Positions 53,761 through 64,000 of a stretch of 64,000 bases of DNA are shown piece after piece. The position numbers were made by a program, and so were the translations under genes. Source of the DNA: Chaetoceros tenuissimus. Taxonomy: Eukaryota > Bacillariophyta > Thalassiosirophyceae > Chaetocerotales > Chaetocerotaceae. How positions within the stretch are numbered: position 1 is the first letter of the stretch; each line of letters opens with the position of its first letter. Under the pieces are notes generated by a model. It was not told the DNA's origin and did not search any database. It worked only from the letters and a program-made list of their open reading frames with translations. The stretch spans positions 1,644,046-1,708,045 of the forward strand of contig BLLK01000051.1 in assembly GCA_021927905.1 (NCBI GenBank), in the 5' to 3' direction.

Positions 53761-55928
53761 GAGTATGCACGATGACGTTCTACAGTATTCTTTAGAAAGT
53801 GAATGAATTGCGTATATTGCACAAACGGATAGCAAAATTGAGGATCATTCTTGGAATATAGCGAATTTACTATTGTCCTCTTATCATCTGTAAGGTTACT
53901 TCCTGTACTCTCTTCATGTTCACTGCATATTTTGTAAGGTGCTTACCAGCCTGATCGAGAGTAACTTCCTTTTGCCTGTCTTGGACTGTAGGATTGCCAA
54001 CACCATAAGGGAAGAGACATGGAAACGCCATTGAAAATAAGCCAGGTGTATCAAAGTCATTGACACGAGCACCATTTGTTGGCCAAGGAATAGGGTCATT
54101 GGGAGGTTGTCTTGCATTTGGAAAAAGACGTTGAAGAGCAGTTACATTGCGTTCTTCTTCAGTTTGCATGTTATCAAAAGTAGGTCTCATGAGTGTCTCT
54201 TCGATAATAGGTAACTCTTCAATCTCTCCAGATGCTCCACCAGTCTCTGGACCTACTTCGAGCTCAGCCACTGCTTCTCCTTCTTCGTCGTCTGAGTCAC
54301 TTGTATAAGTTTCAGTCCCATCTTCACTCTTGTCATCATTTCTATTTCCATTAGCAGAGTCAGATGAGTCTACCTCTTGTTGTGTTGCTGATGCTATCAA
54401 AGCTTCAACTTCATCCTCTTCAATATAACGTAGACTCTCATGAATTGAACCATTCTTGTCAGTTCTAATTTGATCCAAACGTCGCTGAGCATCAACCAAG
54501 TCAATGTCGTGATAGTACTTATTGTTGGCTTTCAAAAATCGTAACCAAATCAAAATATTATCCTTGTTAATGTGAAAGTCAACATACCCATTTGGTGCCC
54601 TTGGATTCCGCTTTTGTACAAGAAAGACATTGAGTTCTTCTGGCATTAAAGGAAGTGCTTGACATATATTTGTGATGTCTTGTTCGACATTGAGAATTTG
54701 GCCTTGATAAGCAACTCCACCGCCTTTTAAGCGAATAATTCTCATGTATGGACAAACCAAACAAATCATTTGCTCTTCAATTTCGGTTAATTTTGGTAAC
54801 TTGAGATGAGAATAGTCGTGCCATGGATCCATATCATTTGTAGCATCATACATTCCTTTCGTTTTCCTATCTTCACATCGCTTGCAAAGGTACTCACGTT
54901 GTCTATTTCTCAAACGAATGGACACTTTTCCTCTCTTTGTATCTAGCCATTTCTCCCTGCATTTTGCACAATGTATCATAACATCCTTACTTTTGCCTCC
55001 ATTCTCATTATCGACACAAGAAAGAAATTTCTTTTGCAAAGTCTTGATCTTTGGATGTTCATGCAAAGGCTTTACTGGCACTCTCCCTTGATCAAGTAAG
55101 TTGAAACAATCGCCAAGAGACAACTCTCCATTTTCCTCAATTGCTTCAGGAATTGGTACATCTCCAACTCTCATTCTATGCAAATTTACATCAGCTTCCC
55201 TTTCGAAAGAGAAAGTAGGCTCATTATTTCCTTGGAAGAAGTTGATGCCTGATGACACATCATTCATTCCATCGGTGTCCAATCCATTCAACGAAAGCTG
55301 GGAAATATTTTGACCTGCATCTACTTCAGTCAACGGTGATAGAAGTGATGAAGGAAGCACTTCTTCTCTTGATGGTGATGCAATTGGATTGTTTCCAAGT
55401 AATTCTAACTGGGTTAGCTTGTCATGTCCACGTTGAGAAGTATCGACTTGAGACTGCGATTGAGACTGCCATTGTGACTGTGAAGTATTGGATCACTTCC
55501 TAGTACTTCCGGAATGTGAACCTCTCTTCCTTGGCCAACCTCTCTTTCTTGTAGATCTCAATTGAATACAGCCAGAGCAACCTGGTGTAGAAGTACACTT
55601 TTTACAAGCAGCGTTGCAAGAAGTGCATATTGGATGCCGATGTAGACTGCAGTTGTTCAAGTTGATATCTATGGATCCAAGCAGTCTTCCAGTTCGTGCT
55701 CCATCAATAATTATCCCTGTCAGAAAGATCGTGGACTCTTTCTGTATATTTGTATCCTTCAAAGAGAGGGTATCGTGGAGGGGTTGACTTTGATGATAGA
55801 GAACTTGGTCACGAATACGGATGCCCATCCTCTTTTTGATACACGACTTGAGATCTTTGACTGAATCTCACTTTGAAACATCCATTGAAAACGAAACTCC
55901 ATCCCACTTTACATAAATAGAGAAGCTA

Positions 55929-56796
55929 CTCAATGATTCTATATGTGCTTTTATTCTTGTTTCTAATGAAACCTTTTCATTTGCTGCAAAGTCAAAATCC
56001 TTTTTCATTTTCGTATTCAAAACAATGTCAAAAATGTATAGAAAGTCGTTGATCTGCTGATTGAAACCAAAAAACAGTTGTATGCATCAGAACTGCAAAA
56101 ATTTAGCGGACTGTGTAGCTTGAGGAAGTTGAATAAACTGCTCCTTGAAGTGATATCTCTTGAGATCCGTGAGTGTATCGAAAAAGAAACAATCTTTGAG
56201 AAGAAGTGGCTCAACCAGTCCATTCCAGCGCATTCTATTCTGATAATAAGCAGGATCATGATTCCTTTTCTTTACTCTTTGCATTCCACTAAGTTCACTA
56301 AATTTTCTCAGAGCAAATAGCTTCGTGATGGATCCACTGAAAACTTCTCTTTCTAATTGACTTTCTCTACTTTCTATGCATCGCTTCTCTCTTTTGGTTT
56401 CATGCTTTGATAAGATAGAATCAATATCATAAAATAGATATGCATTTGCTAAAAGGGCTGAGCACAGAGCAATAGCAAAGCAAGTCTATGTTGAAATGCC
56501 TTCAGTCTCATTTGGACTTTCATTTTTGAAATGAATCAATTTGACATAGTAGGGAATCACTAGAAGAATTGTATGGATTAGTACACAACATAATTGTATT
56601 TGTTTCCTAAATAGTATCAAACACTGAAAAAACTTATCTTTTTCATAAAGGATTCGCATGTACAATTTGGTATGCAAGACTGCATGATCAAAGAGAGCAA
56701 AGCAATCCATGATCAGAAAGTCTTCCAGTATTTCATCTACAGGAGTCATTGATGGATCATCCAAATGAATGTGGAGGTCTAAATATATGAAAATAT
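55929..56796. other. Region between Helitron and satellite, no supported gene
   Basis: Small frames exist on both strands (for example a 92-codon minus-strand frame at 56486-56764 with one hydrophobic stretch), but none shows a motif, signal or paralogue. It probably includes the Helitron 5' end. At 56797 GGTTAGGGTTAGG marks the start of the satellite. Confidence 0.4.
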
Positions 56797-59700
56797 GGTT
56801 AGGGTTAGGATAGCATAGAGAAAAGGAAGATTGTGTGTATGTTTTAGATTGAGTTATGATGTTATTGGATGATGAAGAGCAGAGATTGAATGAGAAGCAG
56901 GTGAGTGGAGTAAGTGTAAGCTAACTGTAGTGTTGATAGAAGAAGTGTGAATGTGAGTAGGAAGATAGAAGAGTGAAATTTTGAGAGTTAGGGTTTCGGT
57001 TTATTGGAGGTAGATAGAATATGATAGAATAGATGATGATGGATGGAGATAGCATAGAGAAAAGGAAGATTGTGTGTATGTTTTAGATTGAGTTATGATG
57101 TTATTGGATGATGAAGAGCAGAGATTGAATGAGAAGCAGGTGAGTGGAGTAAGTGTAAGCTAACCGTAGTGTTGATAGAAGAAGTGTGAATGTGAGTAGG
57201 AAGATAGAAGAGTGAAATTTTGAGAGTAGGGTTTCGGTTTATTGGAGGTAGTAGTATAGATAGAATAGATGATGATGGATGGAGATAGCAGAGAGAGAAA
57301 GGAAGATTGTGTGTATGTTTTAGATTGAGTTATGATGTTATTGGATGATGAAGAGCAGAGATTGAATGAGAAGCAGGTGAGTGGAGTAAGTGTAAGCTAA
57401 CCGTAATGTTGATAGAAGAAGTGTGAATGTGAGGAGGAAGATAGAAGAGTGAAATTTTGAGAGGTAGGGTTTCGGTTTATTGGAGGTAGTAGTATAAGAT
57501 AGAATAGATGATGATGGATGGAGATAGCAGAGAGAGAAAGGAAGATTGGGTGTATGTTTTAGATTGAGTTATGATGTTATTGGATGATGAAGAGCAGAGA
57601 TTGAATGAGAAGTGCAGGTGAGTGGAGTAAGTGTAAGCTAACCGTAGTGTTGATAGAAGAAGTGTGAATGTGAGGAGGAAGATAGAAGAGTGAAAGTTTG
57701 AGCAGTAGGGTTTTGGTTTATGGAAGATAGTAGTATGGAGATAGAATAGATGATGATGGATGGAGATAGCAGAGAGAGAAAGGAAGATTGTGAATATGAT
57801 TTAGATTGAGTTATGATGTTATTTGATGATGAAGAGCAGAGATTGAATGAGAAGCAGGTGGAGTGGAGTAAGTGTAAGCTAACCGTGGTGTTGATAGAAG
57901 AAGTGTGAATGTGAGTAGGAAGATAGAAGAGTAATTTTGAAATTTAGGGTTTCGGTTTATTGGAGGTGGAGTAGAATATGATAGAATAGATGATGATGGA
58001 TGGAATGCCCATGAAAAGGAAGATTGTGTGTATGTTTTAGATTGAGTTATGATGTTATTGGATGATGAAAGAGCAGGAATTGAATGAAGCAGGTGAGTGG
58101 AGTAAATTAAGCTATCCATAGTGTTGATAGAAGAAGTGTGAATGTGAGTAGGAAGATAGAAGAGTGAAATTTTGAGAGATAGGGTTTCGTTTATTGAAGG
58201 GATGTAGTATGAGATAGAATAGATGATGATGGATGGAGATAGCAGAGAGAGAGAGGTAGATTGTGTGTATGTTATAGATTGGGTAATGATGTTATTGGAT
58301 GTTGAAGAGCAGAGATTGAATGAGAAGCAGGTGAGTGGAGTAAGTGTGAGCTAACCGTAATGTTGTTAGAAGAAGTGTGAATGTGAGGAGGAAGATAGAA
58401 GAGTGAAAGTTTGAGCAGTAGGGTTTTTATTTATGGAAGATAGTAGTATGGAGATAGAATAGATGATGATGGATGGAGATAGCAGAGAGAGAAAGGAAGA
58501 TTGTGAATATGATTTAGATTTATTGGATGATGAAATGAAGAGCAGAGATTGAATGAGAAGTGCAGGTGAGTGGAGTAAGTGTAAGCTAACCGTAGTGTTG
58601 ATAGAAGAAGTGTGAATGTAAGGAGGAAGATAGAAGAGTGAAAGTTTGAGCAGTAGGGTTTTGGTTTATGGAAGATAGTAGTATGGAGATAGAATAGATG
58701 ATGATGGATGGAGATAGCAGAGAGAGAAAGGAAGATTGTGAATATGATTTTAGATTGAGTTATGATGTTATTGGATGATGAAGAGCAGAGATTGAATGAG
58801 AAGTGCAGGTGAGTGGAGTAAGTGTAAGCTAACCGTAGTGTTGATAGAAGAAGTGTGAATGTGAGGAGGAAGATAGAAGAGTGAAAGTTTGAGCAGTAGG
58901 GTTTTGTTTATGGAAGATAGTAGTATGGAGATAGAATAGATGATGATGGATGGAGATAGCAGAGAGAGAAAGGAAGATTGTGAATATGATTTAGATTGAG
59001 TTATGATGTTATTGGATGATGAAGAGCAGAGATTGAATGAGAAGCAGGTGAGTGGAGTAAGTGTGAGCTAACCGTAATGTTGTTAGAAGAAGTGTGAATG
59101 TGAGGAGGAAGATAGAAGAGTGAAATTTTGAGAGGTAGGGTTTCGTTTATTGAAAGTATGTAGTATAAGATAGAATAGATGATGATGGATGGAGATAGCA
59201 GAGAGAGAAAGGAAGATTGGGTGTATGTTATAGATTGGAGTATGATGTTATTGGATGATGAAGAGCAGAGATTGAATGAGAAGCAGGTGAGTGGAGTAAG
59301 TGTGAGCTAACCGTAATGTTGTTAGAAGAAGTGTGAATGTGAGGAGGAAGATAGAAGAGTGAAATTTTGAGAGATAGGGTTTCGTTTATTGAAAGGATGT
59401 AGTATGAGATAGAATAGATGATGATGGATGGAGATAGCAGAGAGAGAAAGGTAGATTGTGTGTATGTTATAGATTGGGTAATGATGTTATTGGATGTTGA
59501 AGAGCAGAGATTAAATGAGAAGCAGGTGAGTGGAGTAAGTGTGAGCTAACCGTAATGTTGTTAGAAGAAGTGTGAATGTGAGGAGGAAGATAGAAGAGTG
59601 AAATTTTGAGAGATAGGGTTTCGTTTATTGAAAGTATGTAGTATAAGATAGAATAGATGATGATGGATGGAGATAGCAGAGAGAGAAAGGAAGATTGGGT

Positions 59701-62700
59701 GTATGTTATAGATTGGAGTATGATGTTATTGGATGATGAAGAGCAGAGATTGAATGAGAAGCAGGTGAGTGGAGTAAGTGTGAGCTAACCGTAATGTTGT
59801 TAGAAGAAGTGTGAATGTGAGGAGGAAGATAGAAGAGTGAAATTTTGAGAGATAGGGTTTCGTTTATTGAAAGTATGTAGTATAAGATAGAATAGATGAT
59901 GATGGATGGAGATAGCAGAGAGAGAAAGGAAGATTGGGTGTATGTTAAAGATTGGAGTATGATGTTATTGGATGATGAAGAGCAGAGATTGAATGAGAAG
60001 CAGGTGAGTGGAGTAAGTGTGAGCTAACCGTAATGTTGTTAGAAGAAGTATGAATGTGAGGAGGAAGATAGAAGAGTGAAATTTTGAGAGATAGGGTTTC
60101 GTTTATTGAAAGTATGTAGTATAAGATAGAATAGATGATGATGGATGGAGATAGCAGAGAGAGAAAGGAAGATTGGGTGTATGTTATAGATTGGAGTATG
60201 ATGTTATTGGATGATGAAGAGCAGAGATTGAATGAGAAGCAGGTGAGTGGAGTAAGTGTGAGCTAACCGTAATGTTGTTAGATGAAGTGTGAATGTGAGG
60301 AGGAAGATAGAAGAGTGAAATTTTGAGAGGTAGGGTTTCGTTTATTGAAAGTATGTAGTATAAGATAGAATAGATGATGATGGATGGAGATAGCAGAGAG
60401 AGAAAGGAAGATTGGGTGTATGTTATAGATTGGAGTATGATGTTATTGGATGATGAAGAGCAGAGATTGAATGAGAAGCAGGTGAGTGGAGTAAGTGTGA
60501 GCTAACCGTAATGTTGTTAGATGAAGTGTGAATGTGAGGAGGAAGATAGAAGAGTGAAATTTTGAGAGATAGGGTTTCGTTTATTGAAAGTATGTAGTAT
60601 AAGATAGAATAGATGATGATGGATGGAGATAGCAGAGAGAGAAAGGAAGATTGGGTGTATGTTATAGATTGGAGTATGATGTTATTGGATGATGAAGAGC
60701 AGAGATTGAATGAGAAGCAGGTGAGTGGAGTAAGTGTGAGCTAACCGTAATGTTGTTAGAAGAAGTGTGAATGTGAGGAGGAAGATAGAAGAGTGAAATT
60801 TTGAGAGGTAGGGTTTCGTTTATTGAAAGTATGTAGTATAAGATAGAATAGATGATGATGGATGGAGATAGCAGAGAGAGAAAGGAAGATTGGGGGTATG
60901 TTATAGATTGGAGTATGATGTTATTGGATGATGAAGAGCAGAGATTGAATGAGAAGCAGGTGAGTGGAGTAAGTGTGAGCTAACCGTAATGTTGTTAGAA
61001 GAAGTGTGAATGTGAGGAGGAAGATAGAAGAGTGAAATTTTGAGAGGTAGGGTTTCGTTTATTGAAAGTATGTAGTATAAGATAGAATAGATGATGATGG
61101 ATGGAGATAGCAGAGAGAGAGAAAGGATTGTGTGGAAAGTGCTGTTTTGTACTGATTGCGATGGTATTGATGATGAAGAGCAGAGATTTTCAACGAGAAG
61201 CAGGTGAGTGGAGTAAGGTAAGCTAACTGTAGTGTTGGATAGAAGAAGTGTGAATGTGAGTAGGAAGATAGAAGAGTGAAATTTTGAGAGTTAGGGTTTC
61301 GGTTTATTGGAGGTAGATAGAATATGATAGAATAGATGATGATGGATGGAGATAGCATAGAGAAAAGGAAGATTGTGTGTATGTTTTAGATTGAGTTATG
61401 ATGTTATTGGATGATGAAGAGCAGAGATTGAATGAGAAGCAGGTGAGTGGAGTAAGTGTAAGCTAACCGTAGTGTTGATAGAAGAAGTGTGAATGTGAGG
61501 AGGAAGATAGAAGAGTGAAATTTTGAGAGGTAGGGTTTTGGTTTATGGGAGGTAGAATATAATAGAATAGATGATGATGGATGGAGATAGCAGAGAGAGA
61601 AAGGAAGATTGTGTGGTGTATGTTTTAGATTGGATTATGATGGTATTGGATGATGAAGAGCAGAGATTGAATGAGAAGCAGGTGAGTGGAGTAAGTGTAA
61701 GCTAACCGTAGTGTTGATAGAAGAAGTGTGAATGTGAGGAGGAAGATAGAAGAGTGAAATTTTGAGAGGTAGGGTTTTGGTTTATGGGTGGTAGAATATG
61801 ATAGAATAGATGATGATGGATGGAGATAGCAGAGAGAGGAAGGAAGATTGTGTGGTGTATGTTTTTAATTGGATTATGATGGTATTGGATGATGAAGAGC
61901 AGAGATTGAATGAGAAGCAGGTGAGTGGAGTAAGTGTAAGCTAACCATAGTGTTGATAGAAGAAGTGTGAATGTGAGGAGGAAGATAGAAGAGTGAAATT
62001 TTGAGAGGTAGGGTTTTGGTTTATGGGAGGTAGGATATGATAGAATAGATGATGATGGATGGAGATAGCAGAGAGAGAAAGGAAGATTGTGTGGTGTATG
62101 TTTTAGATTGGATTATGATGGTATTGGATGATGAAGAGCAGAGATTGAATGAGAAGCAGGTGAGTGGAGTAAGTGTAAGCTAACCGTAGTGTTGATAGAA
62201 GAAGTGTGAATGTGAGGAGGAAGATAGAAGAGTGAAATTTTGAGAGGTAGGGTTTTGGTTTATGGGAGGTAGAATATAATAGAATAGATGATGATGGATG
62301 GAGATAGCAGAGAGAGAAAGGAAGATTGTGTGGTGTATGTTTTAGATTGGATTATGATGGTATTGGATGATGAAGAGCAGAGATTGAATGAGAAGCAGGT
62401 GAGTGGAGTAAGTGTAAGCTAACCGTAGTGTTGATAGAAGAAGTGTGAATGTGAGGAGGAAGATAGAAGAGTGAAATTTTGAGAGGTAGGGTTTTGGTTT
62501 ATGGGAGGTAGAATATAATAGAATAGATGATGATGGATGGAGATAGCAGAGAGAGAAAGGAAGATTGTGTGGTGTATGTTTTAGATTGGATTATGATGGT
62601 ATTGGATGATGAAGAGCAGAGATTGAATGAGAAGCAGGTGAGTGGAGTAAGTGTAAGCTAACCGTAGTGTTGATAGAAGAAGTGTGAATGTGAGGAGGAA

Positions 62701-64000
62701 GATAGAAGAGTGAAAATTTGAGAGGTAGGGTTTTGGTTTATGGGAGGTAGAATATGATAGAATAGATGATGATGGATGGAGATAGCAGAGAGAGAAAGGA
62801 AGATTGTGTGGTGTATGTTTTAGATTGGATTATGATGGTATTGGATGATGAAGAGCAGAGATTGAATGAGAAGCAGGTGAGTGGAGTAAGTGTAAGCTAA
62901 CCGTAGTGTTGATAGAAGAAGTGTGAATGTGAGGAGGAAGATAGAAGAGTGAAAGTTTGAGCAGTAGGGTTTTGGTTTATGGAAGATAGTAGTATGAGAT
63001 AGAATAGATGATGATGGATGGAGATAGCAGAGAGAGAAAGGAAGATTGTGAATATGATTTATATTGAGTTATGATGTTATTGGATGATGAAGAGCAGAGA
63101 TTGAATGAGAAGCAGGTGAGTGGAGTAAGTGTAAGCTAACCGTAGTGTTGATAGAAGAAGTGTGAATGTGAGGAGGAAGATAGAAGAGTGAAAGTTTGAG
63201 CAGTAGGGTTTTGGTTTATGGAAGATAGTAGTATGAGATAGAATAGATGATGATGGATGGAGATAGCAGAGAGAGAAAGGAAGATTGTGAATATGATTTA
63301 TATTGAGTTATGATGTTATTGGATGATGAAGAGCAGAGATTGAATGAGAAGCAGGTGAGTGGAGTAAGTGTAAGCTAACCGTAGTGTTGATAGAAGAAGT
63401 GTGAATGTGAGGAGGAAGATAGAAGAGTGAAATTTTGAGAGGTAGGGTTTTGGTTTATGGGTGGTAGAATATGATAGAATAGATGATGATGGATGGAGAT
63501 AGCAGAGAGAGGAAGGAAGATTGTGTGGTGTATGTTTTTAATTGGATTATGATGGTATTGGATGATGAAGAGCAGAGATTGAATGAGAAGCAGGTGAGTG
63601 GAGTAAGTGTAAGCTAACCATAGTGTTGATAGAAGAAGTGTGAATGTGAGGAGGAAGATAGAAGAGTGAAAGTTTGAGCAGTAGGGTTTTTATTTATGGA
63701 AGATAGTAGTATGGAGATATAATAGATGATGATGGATGGAGATAGCAGAGAGAGAAAGGAAGATTGTGAATATGATTTAGATTGAGTTATGATGTTATTG
63801 GATGATGAAGAGCAGAGATTGAATGAGAAGTGCAGGTGAGTGGAGTAAGTGTAAGCTAACCGTAGTGTTGATAGAAGAAGTGTGAATGTAAGGAGGAAGA
63901 TAGAAGAGTGAAAGTTTGAGCAGTAGGGTTTTTATTTATGGAAGATAGTAGTATGGAGATAGAATAGATGATGATGGATGGAGATAGCAGAGAGAGAAAG
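56797..64000. repeat. Satellite array, unit about 239 bp, about 30 copies, runs off the right edge
   Basis: The marker AGATGATGATGGATGG recurs at 57031, 57267, 57506, 57748, 57988, 58221, 58461, and so on to 63966, spaced 233-245 bp and most often exactly 239. Sequence variants come in blocks. One type (CGTTTATTGAAAGTATGTAG with GTAATGTTGTTAG) fills about 59.0-61.1 kb at a constant 239-bp spacing. Another (GTGTGGTGTATG, GATGGTATTGG) fills about 61.6-62.9 kb. A third (GTGAATATGATTTAGATTG) is scattered at both ends. Each unit has a TAGGGTTT motif. There is no long conserved reading frame. Position, telomere-like start and block structure fit a subtelomeric or centromeric satellite. Confidence 0.92.

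Larger units (their letters stand above)
43864..55918 (-). mobile_element. Helitron, interrupted by a Copia element
   Basis: The limits given are those of the coding part; the true ends were not found. It encodes Rep (HUH) and Pif1-type helicase domains, the two activities of rolling-circle Helitrons. A Copia element at 47773-53760 is inserted in the coding region with a GAGTA target duplication. Without it the Helitron part is about 6.1 kb, a normal size. Confidence 0.85.
43864..55918 (-). pseudogene. Helitron Rep-helicase protein with ubiquitin-like N-terminus, decayed
   Basis: In order on the minus strand: a ubiquitin-like region (55918-55718, ending DTNIQKESTIFL), a Cys finger (CTSCNAACKKC) with an AT-hook-like RKRGWPRKRG, and a DUF6570-like part (RLKGGGVAYQGQILNVEQD). 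Next come the Rep domain with HUH in GRGAPHVHGC and Tyr motif NYMTKYVTK, then a Pif1 helicase (GKGGTGKS, IIIDEFSF, GDPAQLPPV, AWTIWKAQGQTL). Introns inferred at 53946-53888 (59 nt) and 46531-46463 (69 nt) restore the frame across the Rep region. Lesions: TGA at 55868-55870, TGA at 55493-55495, the Copia insertion, a frameshift near 44985 just after the Walker B block, and TAA at 44197-44199 before helicase motif VI. The copy is therefore not autonomous. Confidence 0.8.

Noticed and set aside
53602-53835. A 77-codon gene at the right LTR
   Set aside because: It is the LTR copy of the Gag-Pol C-terminus plus flank.
56486-56764. 92-codon minus-strand frame beside the satellite
   Set aside because: One hydrophobic stretch but no motif, signal, splice partner or paralogue; AT-rich DNA gives such frames by chance.
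57811-61358. Open frames of about 100 codons on the minus strand of the satellite
   Set aside because: They are not kept from unit to unit and arise from the repeat's biased composition.
1-64000. tRNA and rRNA genes
   Set aside because: I looked for the conserved GGTTCGA-type arms and found none in a cloverleaf context; a computed scan (tRNAscan-SE, Infernal) would be decisive.

Overview
The window looks like nuclear DNA of a diatom (a photosynthetic stramenopile); genus and species cannot be read from it. The reasons are: AT-rich DNA with short GT-AG introns (mostly 58-85 nt), an AP2-domain transcription factor with a very large low-complexity region, a Copia retroelement of the kind common in diatoms, a Helitron, and a set of secretory-pathway proteins with an RXL motif just after the membrane anchor, as in diatom cell-wall proteins.

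Layout. 0-6.7 kb: the start of a gene running off the left edge, an unknown anchored protein, a spliced membrane protein with an internal duplication, and two damaged genes (a fatty acyl-CoA reductase and a dual-specificity phosphatase). 6.7-10.1 kb: an AP2 factor whose 396-nt intron carries palindromic tandem repeats. 10.6-29 kb: a duplicated, rearranged cluster of type II membrane proteins predicted to work in the Golgi or another secretory compartment. It holds two sulfotransferases, a methyltransferase, two paralogous pairs with domains of uncertain function (GT-like and DUF3431-like), and two broken SGNH hydrolases. A HAS1-type DEAD-box helicase sits inside it. 29.3-36 kb: an ankyrin-DHHC palmitoyltransferase, a secreted phospholipase A2-like protein and a myristoylated-type protein kinase. 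36.2-42.9 kb: a C2-DENN-WD40 protein resembling plant SCD1. 43.8-55.9 kb: a decayed Helitron with a ubiquitin-like N-terminal region, split by a young Copia element with 287-bp LTRs. 56.8-64 kb: a 239-bp satellite array that continues past the right edge.

The most interesting part is 10.6-29 kb. Several genes share one cassette (upstream region, membrane anchor, RXL motif and six-cysteine module) joined to different catalytic domains. A 2.17-kb block (cassette, sulfotransferase, cassette) occurs twice in opposite orientation, yet both copies have a GT-like gene on the left and a DUF3431-like gene or relic on the right. The block therefore seems to have flipped between its inverted cassettes, exchanging promoters and anchors of the flanking genes. 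An 846-bp foldback element, relic gene ends and telomere-like repeats show that this region is unstable. A plausible shared role is building or decorating a sulfated, methylated glycan or glycoprotein, but no substrate can be read from the sequence.

Several genes are interrupted by single-base frameshifts, two of them in or beside homopolymers, so some lesions could be assembly errors. The in-frame stops and insertions are harder to explain that way.
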